A stretch of DNA of 5,153 bases from Anaerolineales bacterium. Lineage in GTDB: Bacteria; Chloroflexota; Anaerolineae; Anaerolineales; Villigracilaceae. The stretch lies in contig JAEURF010000129.1 in NCBI GenBank assembly GCA_016789205.1, forward strand, positions 1 to 5,153. The letters run 5' to 3'. The notes under the pieces were generated by a model, which made no database searches, was not told the DNA's origin, and saw only the letters and a program-made list of their open reading frames with translations. The translations under genes and the position numbers were made by a program. Below are positions 1-5,153 of the stretch, in pieces; the stretch's first letter is position 1; the number at the start of each line of letters is the position of its first letter.

Positions 1-824
1 CGGAACCGATTACAGAGAAAGTTATCGCTTCTGCTTCTAACCTCGGCTTGATTGCCCGTGTTGGAATTGGTTTAGATAGTGTGAATTTAATTGCAGCGCG
101 TGAACGTGGTGTGCAAGTGACTTATACACCAGATGCACCATCGCCTGCTGTGGCTGAATTAGCAGTGGGGCAAATGTTAGCATTATTGCGTGGCATTTCA
201 CTTTCGGATAGAAATATGCGTAATGGTGTTTGGCATCGTTTTATGGGGCGTAGGCTTTCTGAAATGACAGTCGGTTTAATTGGCGTAGGACGAGTTGGTA
301 AATTAGTTATAAAACATTTACGCGGCGGCTTTCCATCTGTGCGAATCCTTGCCAATGACTTAAACCCCGATATTGAATTTGGAAAATTACATAATATTGA
401 ATGGGTTGAAAAAGAAGAGATATATCGTTCTGCAGATATTATCTCTTTACATCTTCCTTTAACGCCAATAACACGTACATTAATCACTACCAATGAAATT
501 AATTTAATGAAGAAAGATGTTTTATTAGTAAATACATCTCGCGGTAATATGATTAATGAAAAAGACCTTGCCCAAGCATTACGCTCTCAACGGATTGCTG
601 GCGCGGCAATTGATGTATTTGAACGCGAACCTTATGCCGGTGAATTAGGCACACTTGAAAATTGCTTGCTCACTTGTCACATGGGTTCTATGTCAGCTGA
701 TTGCCGCTCGCGCATGGAAATTGAAGCCACAGAAGAAGCCGTGCGTTTTTTGAACGGTGAAACACTCAAAAGCATTGTGCCAGAGAGTGAATATCAAATT
801 GCCGCTTTAGGAAACAATGTATGA
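1..824 (+). CDS. D-2-hydroxyacid dehydrogenase (phosphoglycerate-dehydrogenase-like), 5'-truncated by window edge
   Basis: This is an NAD-dependent D-isomer-specific 2-hydroxyacid dehydrogenase, a cytosolic enzyme family that interconverts 2-hydroxy and 2-oxo acids. The reading frame is open to the left edge: complete codons begin at base 3 and read EPITEKVIASASNLGL before the TTG at 48. That TTG is therefore an internal Leu codon, and the true start lies upstream. About 273 residues are visible, against roughly 310-330 for the family, so some 40-50 are missing. Numbering from the TTG at 48, the Rossmann motif GVGRVG lies at residues 79-84, with Asp104 after the second strand (NAD preference). 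The catalytic set is complete: Arg165 in NTSRG, Glu194 in DVFEREP and His211 in TCHMGS. The usual TPH before the catalytic His is TCH here. No C-terminal ACT-type regulatory domain follows. The 3' end overlaps the next gene by ATGA. The family call is firm. The substrate is unknown, and a serine-pathway SerA role is unlikely in this setting. Confidence 0.9.
   Translation, partial: EPITEKVIASASNLGLIARVGIGLDSVNLIAARERGVQVTYTPDAPSPAVAELAVGQMLALLRGISLSDRNMRNGVWHRFMGRRLSEMTVGLIGVGRVGKLVIKHLRGGFPSVRILANDLNPDIEFGKLHNIEWVEKEEIYRSADIISLHLPLTPITRTLITTNEINLMKKDVLLVNTSRGNMINEKDLAQALRSQRIAGAAIDVFEREPYAGELGTLENCLLTCHMGSMSADCRSRMEIEATEEAVRFLNGETLKSIVPESEYQIAALGNNV
809..812 (+). promoter_or_regulatory. Ribosome binding site (AGGA) for the SDR gene, inside the upstream gene
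   Basis: AGGA ends 8 bases before the ATG at 821, a normal Shine-Dalgarno spacing. It supports ATG 821 as the start over the out-of-frame ATG at 817. It lies inside the last codons of the dehydrogenase gene, consistent with coupled reinitiation at the ATGA overlap. Confidence 0.5.
821..824 (+). other. ATGA stop/start overlap, dehydrogenase to SDR gene
   Basis: TGA (822-824) ends the dehydrogenase and ATG (821-823) starts the SDR. A 4-base overlap of this kind is the classic arrangement for translational coupling, which tends to keep product levels of adjacent genes matched. It also argues against a promoter here. Confidence 0.85.
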
Positions 825-1711
825 AAGTTATCGTATTTGGAGGTTCGGGTTTTGTTGGCAGTCACCTTGCGGATGCATTAACCAATGCCAAACATGAAGT
901 GACTATTTTTGATATGAAGCCTTCACCCTATTTGCAAGCGAGTCAAACATTTATTCAAGGTGATATTCTTGATAGCGAAGCCATTAAAAAAGCAATAGAA
1001 GGTCAAGATGTGATATATCACTTTGCAGGGCTGGCAGATTTAGATGATGCCTTAGCCCGTCCGATTGATACAGTTCGTTTGAATGTTTTGGGCTGTGTCA
1101 ATTTACTTGAAGCCACGCGCCACGCAAATATAAAACGCTTTGTATTTGCTTCTACTATTTATGTTTATTCTGAAGCGGGCGGTTTTTACCGAGTCAGTAA
1201 GCAAGCATGTGAATCATACATTGAAGAATATCATCGGCGCTTTGGTTTGAGTTACACCATTTTGCGTTATGGCACATTGTATGGTCGCCGTGCTGATACT
1301 CGTAACAGTGTCTATCGTTATCTCAAACAAGCATTAACTGAAAGAAAAATTTCAGTCCATGCCACTGGTGATGAAATGCGTGAGTATATTCATGTGGAAG
1401 ATGCTTCACGTGCCAGTGTACAAATATTGGATGACGAGTTTGAAAATCAAAACATCATCTTAACAGGTAATCACCCTATGCGTTTTCGTGATTTGATGCA
1501 AATGATTCGAGAAATGGTTGGGGCAGATGTGCAAGTAGATTTACAACCGCCTCTTGACTCAGGGACATCTGGTCATTACAGCCTGACGCCTTATACTTTT
1601 CATCCAAAAATTGGTAAGAAACTAGTCAACAACTACTATGTAGATATGGGACAAGGCTTGTTAGACTGTTTAGATGAAATTTATCAATCAGGTCAGAGCA
1701 AAAAAGAATGA
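821..1711 (+). CDS. NAD-dependent epimerase/dehydratase family protein (extended SDR)
   Basis: This 296-residue extended short-chain dehydrogenase/reductase probably acts on a nucleotide-activated sugar or related metabolite in the cytosol. The N-terminal Rossmann motif is GGSGFVG (G7xxG10xxG13), and Asp31 at the end of the second strand suggests NAD(H). GDIL at 47-50 is the adenine-contacting Asp-Ile motif, HFAG at 67-70 matches the usual HxAA/G motif, and STIYVYS at 111-117 supplies the catalytic Ser/Thr. The catalytic pair is Tyr123-xxx-Lys127. REYIHVEDA at 187-195 is the conserved C-terminal substrate-domain motif. Only 12 residues separate Ser111 from Tyr123, far fewer than in GalE-like enzymes, so the loop usually found there is largely absent. 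The start at 821 overlaps the upstream stop (ATGA) and has an AGGA site in front. The 3' end overlaps the HAD gene the same way. The fold and cofactor are secure. Whether it is an epimerase, reductase or dehydratase cannot be told, and no specific symbol is justified. Confidence 0.92.
   Translation: MKVIVFGGSGFVGSHLADALTNAKHEVTIFDMKPSPYLQASQTFIQGDILDSEAIKKAIEGQDVIYHFAGLADLDDALARPIDTVRLNVLGCVNLLEATRHANIKRFVFASTIYVYSEAGGFYRVSKQACESYIEEYHRRFGLSYTILRYGTLYGRRADTRNSVYRYLKQALTERKISVHATGDEMREYIHVEDASRASVQILDDEFENQNIILTGNHPMRFRDLMQMIREMVGADVQVDLQPPLDSGTSGHYSLTPYTFHPKIGKKLVNNYYVDMGQGLLDCLDEIYQSGQSKKE
1708..1711 (+). other. ATGA stop/start overlap, SDR to HAD gene
   Basis: ATG (1708-1710) of the HAD gene overlaps TGA (1709-1711) of the SDR gene. 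Only an A-rich tract precedes the ATG, so initiation probably depends on ribosomes terminating at the SDR stop. Confidence 0.85.
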
Positions 1712-2346
1712 CAATCAAAGCCATCCTGTTTGACTTTGACGGCGTGATTGTCGATTCTGTAAACGTCAAGACCGAAGCCTTTCGTGAACTTTTTTCAAAC
1801 GAAAAAGAACACCTGCAAGCCATTCTCAATTTTCACTTGGCAAATGGTGGCATGTCTCGTTTTGTTAAGTTTGAAATTATTTATCGAGAAATTTTGAAGA
1901 AACCGCTTACCCAAGAACTTTCGCAAGAATTAGGAGAAAAATTTTCTAAACTTGTAATGCAAAAAGTAATTGCATGTGAATACATGCCAGGCGCTTTAGA
2001 ATTTCTTCAAAAATACTCAAAACAAATTCCTTTATTTATTGCTTCTGGAACGCCGCAAGATGAATTGCAGGAAATTGCTGCGAAACGCGACTTAACGCCT
2101 TACTTCAAAGAAATACATGGCACGCCTAGAAGTAAACCTGACATCATTCTTGATATTTTGAAACGCTATAATATAAGAACAGAAGAAATGCCCTTTATTG
2201 GTGATGCGATTAATGATTACAAAGCCGCTTTAGAAACAAAGACTCCATTTTATGGTTATATCCAAAATGGAAATGGCGGCTTCCCTAATGATGTATACAT
2301 TGTTCATAGTTTTCAAGCATTAGAAGATAAATTGTTTGCAAAATGA
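1708..2346 (+). CDS. HAD-superfamily hydrolase, phosphoglycolate phosphatase / beta-phosphoglucomutase-like
   Basis: This 212-residue cytosolic haloacid-dehalogenase-fold protein is probably a small-molecule phosphatase (or phosphomutase) acting in sugar-precursor synthesis. All four HAD motifs are present. Motif I is DFDGVIVDS, with nucleophile Asp9 and acid/base Asp11. Motif II is Ser113 in ASGTP. Motif III is Lys143 in TPRSKPD. Motif IV is GDAIND, with Mg-binding Asp166 and Asp170. The stretch between motifs I and II (about residues 17-95) is helical and fits a C1 cap. It contains HLANGGMSRFVKF at 43-55, a pattern I associate from memory with HAD proteins in surface-glycan clusters. The length is normal for the subfamily. 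The start at 1708 overlaps the SDR stop by ATGA and lacks a convincing Shine-Dalgarno, and the stop overlaps the next gene by ATGA. Conserved catalysis is clear. Mutase versus phosphatase, and the substrate, are not determined. Confidence 0.92.
   Translation: MTIKAILFDFDGVIVDSVNVKTEAFRELFSNEKEHLQAILNFHLANGGMSRFVKFEIIYREILKKPLTQELSQELGEKFSKLVMQKVIACEYMPGALEFLQKYSKQIPLFIASGTPQDELQEIAAKRDLTPYFKEIHGTPRSKPDIILDILKRYNIRTEEMPFIGDAINDYKAALETKTPFYGYIQNGNGGFPNDVYIVHSFQALEDKLFAK
2343..2346 (+). other. ATGA stop/start overlap, HAD to GT-B-like gene
   Basis: ATG (2343-2345) of the 664-residue protein overlaps TGA (2344-2346) of the HAD gene. No recognisable Shine-Dalgarno precedes it, so coupling to HAD translation is the likely route of initiation. 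Confidence 0.85.
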
Positions 2347-4337
2347 TAGAAAAACCTCAAGGTGAATTAATTGTCGAAATATTGGATCAAGTCCACGAGT
2401 GGGGAAGAAGCGAATACATCCAATTTGTAAAGTCACAAGGACGCAAAGTTCGTGTATTGTCACTTGCTGAGTCGATTCCGCCTAAAGATAATTTTGATGA
2501 AACTTGGCTGGACATAAAAGAAATTTCAGATGCAGTTAGCGAAAAGATTCGAGAGTTATATCCGCGCTTTTTGTATGAAACCGCAAAGTCAACAGGTTTA
2601 TTAGATATTACTGTTTTAGATAAAAAAGTTAGTTTATATTGGCTCATGCCAATCTCTGAAATGAGTGTCTTACGAAACCCACTCATTGATAAGCTATATG
2701 CCTTGTTTGTATTAAAAGAAGTTTTGCAAAAAAATGATTATCAAAAAGTTTTATTGGTCACTGATGATGAATTACTTGAGATACCAGTGCGTGAAATTTG
2801 TAAAAAACTTAATCTAACAAATATTGAAACAAAGATTCTCAAACAAGATAAACCGCTTTATTATCGAAACACTGTGTCTTTGATTGTCTCATGGTGGCTA
2901 CAATTTGTATCTTCATTGGCTTACTGGTTTATTTTTAATATGTTCAAGATTGGCGAACTCGAAAAAGAAAATTCGGCTTATGTTCTTGGGTTAACGATTT
3001 TTCCCACATTGTGGTCTAAAAATAATAAGGGTATTTTTGAAAACATGGCTTTTGGAGATTTCCCCGTTGAATTAAAAAAACATGGGTATCGTTTGAAATA
3101 TTTGGCTATTCCTACCATGAAACTACGAAATCTCATCAGCGATATAAGATATTGGAAGAAACTTGCTCATCAAAGTCAAATTTCCTTCATACAGTCATTG
3201 TTATCATTTCAAGATTTCTTATTTATATATTTTAGAGTTGGCTGGGGTAAGGAGCTTTCTTTTTGGTTTCAGAAATTATCGAACACAAATGTACACCTTG
3301 ACTCTATTGATGTAAAACATCTTCTTGTTCGTGAATTTAAACATGAAATCTGGAATCTAGGATTTGCCCAATCTTTAATCGTTACTTATGCGAGTGCAAA
3401 TCTAATAAAAAAAGTAAAAAACATTTCCTCAGCGGTATGCGCTTTTGAAGCGCAGCCAATTGAAAAGGCATTTTCAGCAGGCCTTAAAAAAGAAAATCAA
3501 TCTATTAAACTAATTGGCTTACAAACTTCTTTGTCAGGCAAAAGTCACCTCGGATATTATTTTTTGCCAGAACAAATCAGCCAAACTCACCAACTGATAC
3601 CTCCATTTGCACCTCTGCCAGATTATGTTGCGGCGTATGGCGAAACAACCTATAACTTACTTATGAAAAAACTAGGAAAAGACCGAGTTCAACTAACAGG
3701 TCCCGTTCGATATCCATATTTGAAAATTGATTCACAAACAGAACGTGATAAAGCAAAAGAGAAAATCAAAGATCGCTTCAACCATAACGGGGAAACTGTG
3801 CTTGCAATTTTGGCATTACCTAGCCTCAAAGAAGAAGCCCTAATGATATTGGATTGGGCTTTTGCGATTGCCAAATCATATCCACAATTATATTTTCTTG
3901 TCCGTTTTCATTATTGGGCAATTTTGAATGATGAATTAAAAGATGCCTCGCAATTGCACTCCGTTACAAATTATCAGGTGGTAGCAGGTGATTTACATGA
4001 ATTATTATTGACATCGCAATTTATGATTACAGGCACATCATCTGTAGGAATTGAAGCCATTGCATCGGGTTGTATGCCCATCTCTTATAAACCTACCCGC
4101 CGCTATGATTTTGGGCGTATCCAAGATGTTGAAGAAGGCGCATTTCTTTATACCAACCAAGCAGAACTTCAAAAAGCAATAAATGAATGTATTACCCAAG
4201 GCGATGTTTTTGCAGAGAAAAAATCAAAATGGGAAAAGAACCTTCAAAAATTATGTACACCTTTAGATGGGAAAGCCAGCTCCAGACTTTATAATTGGCT
4301 TGATACAAAAGACGTATTCAATAAGAAAGTAGTGTAG
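2343..4337 (+). CDS. Putative surface-carbohydrate biosynthesis protein with GT-B-like C-terminal half
   Basis: This 664-residue protein cannot be assigned a specific function. Residues 1-170 form an alpha/beta region of unknown role. Residues 176-201 are strongly hydrophobic and Trp/Phe-rich, suggesting a membrane-associated or single transmembrane helix, and 280-300 is a weaker aromatic patch. There is no N-terminal signal peptide. The second half reads like a GT-B glycosyltransferase: FEAQPIEKAF at 368-377 (ExQxxE), IGLQTS at 390-395, TGPVRY at 452-457 entering the C-terminal domain, LVRFHY at 519-524, and GTSSVGIEAIASGCMPI at 564-580, the Gly-rich loop plus Glu571 expected near a nucleotide-sugar site. 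From memory this resembles the LIC13510-type surface carbohydrate proteins (TIGR04326), which I cannot verify. It starts within the HAD stop codon (ATGA), without a clear Shine-Dalgarno, so it is probably translated by coupling. It is visibly more AT-rich than gene 1. The coding call is firm, glycosyltransferase activity is inferred, and a polymer-handling role is possible. Confidence 0.85.
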   Translation: MIEKPQGELIVEILDQVHEWGRSEYIQFVKSQGRKVRVLSLAESIPPKDNFDETWLDIKEISDAVSEKIRELYPRFLYETAKSTGLLDITVLDKKVSLYWLMPISEMSVLRNPLIDKLYALFVLKEVLQKNDYQKVLLVTDDELLEIPVREICKKLNLTNIETKILKQDKPLYYRNTVSLIVSWWLQFVSSLAYWFIFNMFKIGELEKENSAYVLGLTIFPTLWSKNNKGIFENMAFGDFPVELKKHGYRLKYLAIPTMKLRNLISDIRYWKKLAHQSQISFIQSLLSFQDFLFIYFRVGWGKELSFWFQKLSNTNVHLDSIDVKHLLVREFKHEIWNLGFAQSLIVTYASANLIKKVKNISSAVCAFEAQPIEKAFSAGLKKENQSIKLIGLQTSLSGKSHLGYYFLPEQISQTHQLIPPFAPLPDYVAAYGETTYNLLMKKLGKDRVQLTGPVRYPYLKIDSQTERDKAKEKIKDRFNHNGETVLAILALPSLKEEALMILDWAFAIAKSYPQLYFLVRFHYWAILNDELKDASQLHSVTNYQVVAGDLHELLLTSQFMITGTSSVGIEAIASGCMPISYKPTRRYDFGRIQDVEEGAFLYTNQAELQKAINECITQGDVFAEKKSKWEKNLQKLCTPLDGKASSRLYNWLDTKDVFNKKVV

Positions 4338-4349
4338 CGGAATTTACTT
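4338..4349 (+). promoter_or_regulatory. 12-base spacer with weak ribosome binding site before rfbB
   Basis: This is the only non-coding sequence in the window. CGGA (4338-4341) sits 8 bases before the ATG at 4350 and is the only Shine-Dalgarno-like element. The spacer is too short for a promoter or terminator, so rfbB is expected on the same transcript as the genes before it. Confidence 0.4.
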
Positions 4350-5153
4350 ATGAAGAATGTATTAATTACAGGCGGTGCTGGGTTCATCGGCTCAAACTTT
4401 GTCCGTTATTTGCTCAAAACTGAAGCAGGTGCACAAATTATCGATATAGATGCTTTAACGTATGCGGGCAGTTTAGCAAACCTTGAATATTTATCTGATA
4501 CTACACGTCATATATTTATTCAAGGTGATATTTGTGATTTTGCGTTTGTTAAAAAAATAGTAGAGCAATATCAAATAGATACAATTATCCACTTTGCGGC
4601 TGAGTCACATGTAGACCGTTCAATTTTGGGACCCGCACCATTTATTCAGACAAATATAGTCGGCACATTTAACTTATTGCAAGCCGCCCATTATGCTTGG
4701 AATAAAGCCGAGAATAAAAATGATTTTAGATTTCACCATGTGTCAACTGATGAAGTCTTTGGCTCATTATTTCCTGATAGCCCAGCATTTACTGAGAGTA
4801 CGCCTTACGACCCTCGTTCGCCATATTCTGCTTCTAAAGCTGCTTCAGACCATCTTGTGCGGGCTTATTATCATACATACGGTTTACCAATTACAATCAC
4901 AAATTGCTCGAATAATTATGGGCCTTATCAATTTCCTGAAAAATTAATTCCATTAACAATAATAAACGCTTTACAAAAGAAATCACTACCTATATATGGG
5001 GATGGCAAACAGATACGAGATTGGCTATATGTTGAAGACCATTGCGAGGCAATTCATTTGGTATTAAAGAATGGTAGTCTCGGCGAAACCTATAATATTG
5101 GCGGAGAAAATCAACCCACAAATATTGAGATTGTAAACATGATTTGTGAGATT
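4350..5153 (+). CDS. rfbB: dTDP-glucose 4,6-dehydratase, 3'-truncated by window edge
   Basis: This is RfbB/RmlB, the cytosolic NAD-dependent enzyme that converts dTDP-D-glucose to dTDP-4-keto-6-deoxy-D-glucose. That step leads to dTDP-L-rhamnose and other dTDP-deoxysugars. The frame is open from ATG 4350 to the last base, giving 268 codons; the family is about 330-360 residues, so the C-terminal part is missing. Visible motifs are TGGAGFIG (G8xxG11xxG14), DALTYAG at 34-40, HFAAESHVDRSI at 81-92, STDEVFG at 132-138 with the dehydratase-specific Asp134-Glu135 pair, Tyr159-xxx-Lys163 in SPYSASK, NCSNNYGPYQFPEKLIP at 185-201, and RDWLYVEDH at 223-231. The loop between the TDE motif and Tyr159 is shorter than in Escherichia coli RfbB, matching the short-loop variants of the family. 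The start is supported by alignment of the Rossmann motif at residue 8. It lies 12 bases after the previous gene. Genes rfbA, rfbC or rfbD may follow outside the window, but none can be seen. Confidence 0.96.
   Translation, partial: MKNVLITGGAGFIGSNFVRYLLKTEAGAQIIDIDALTYAGSLANLEYLSDTTRHIFIQGDICDFAFVKKIVEQYQIDTIIHFAAESHVDRSILGPAPFIQTNIVGTFNLLQAAHYAWNKAENKNDFRFHHVSTDEVFGSLFPDSPAFTESTPYDPRSPYSASKAASDHLVRAYYHTYGLPITITNCSNNYGPYQFPEKLIPLTIINALQKKSLPIYGDGKQIRDWLYVEDHCEAIHLVLKNGSLGETYNIGGENQPTNIEIVNMICEI

Noticed and set aside
48..50. TTG as the start codon of the first gene
   Set aside because: The frame stays open to base 3 and encodes a typical D-2-hydroxyacid dehydrogenase N-terminal segment, so the TTG is an internal Leu codon and the gene begins outside the window.
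122..493. Minus-strand open frame inside the dehydrogenase gene
   Set aside because: It lies wholly antisense to a gene with intact catalytic motifs, and its translation shows no recognisable domain.
1..824. Assignment of the first gene as serA (serine biosynthesis)
   Set aside because: It shares the family fold and catalytic residues, but it has no ACT domain, has a different His motif and sits in a glycan operon, so the specific name is not supported.
821..1711. Assignment of the SDR gene as galE
   Set aside because: The short loop before Tyr123, the 296-residue length and the absence of GalE-specific signatures leave only the general extended-SDR call.
2387..2686. Minus-strand open frame inside the GT-B-like gene
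   Set aside because: It is antisense to a well-supported long coding region, with a low-information translation and no ribosome site or neighbour on that strand.
2868..2945. Signal peptide or multi-pass membrane protein (Wzx/Wzy type) for the fourth gene
   Set aside because: Only one strong hydrophobic stretch exists (residues 176-201) and it is internal. Flippases and polymerases have about ten or more such segments.
4338..4349. Promoter or terminator between the fourth gene and rfbB
   Set aside because: Twelve bases cannot hold either, and no hairpin with a T-run is visible there.
4693..4947. Plus-strand 84-residue open frame
   Set aside because: It is an out-of-frame shadow of rfbB, whose frame across the same bases carries the STDE, YxxxK and NNYGPYQFPEK motifs.

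Overview
The window is a fully coding, one-direction (+) stretch of a surface-polysaccharide (O-antigen, capsule or similar glycan) biosynthesis locus. It is cut at both ends: the first gene lacks its start and the last lacks its stop. The DNA is AT-rich, most visibly in the fourth gene. Genes are packed with no intergenic space and there are no RNA genes, mobile elements, CRISPR arrays, promoters or terminators that I can support. The encoded chemistry fits a Gram-negative-type bacterium with a glycan locus. The sequence alone does not let me name a genus, because such loci move between phyla and only one gene (rfbB) is a firmly recognisable marker.

Layout: (1) 1-824, a D-2-hydroxyacid dehydrogenase missing its N-terminus; (2) 821-1711, an extended-SDR NAD-dependent epimerase/dehydratase/reductase; (3) 1708-2346, a HAD-superfamily phosphatase/mutase-like hydrolase; (4) 2343-4337, a 664-residue protein with a GT-B-like C-terminal half, probably a glycosyltransferase or surface-carbohydrate assembly protein; (5) 4350-5153, dTDP-glucose 4,6-dehydratase (rfbB/rmlB), cut off by the window end. 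Genes 1-2, 2-3 and 3-4 each overlap by the same 4 bases (ATGA), so they are very likely translationally coupled and expressed as a unit. rfbB follows after only 12 bases and probably belongs to the same transcript, although it opens a different pathway module (dTDP-deoxysugars such as rhamnose).

How they may work together (inference): an NAD-linked oxidoreductase, an NAD-linked sugar-type SDR and a small phosphatase, tightly coupled, look like a short pathway making or modifying an unusual acidic or hydroxyacid-type precursor. The GT-B-like protein encoded directly behind them is the natural candidate to transfer or otherwise handle the product. No substrate can be read from the sequence. The four-gene cassette is the part of the window with the best claim to being undescribed biochemistry. 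rfbB is ordinary.
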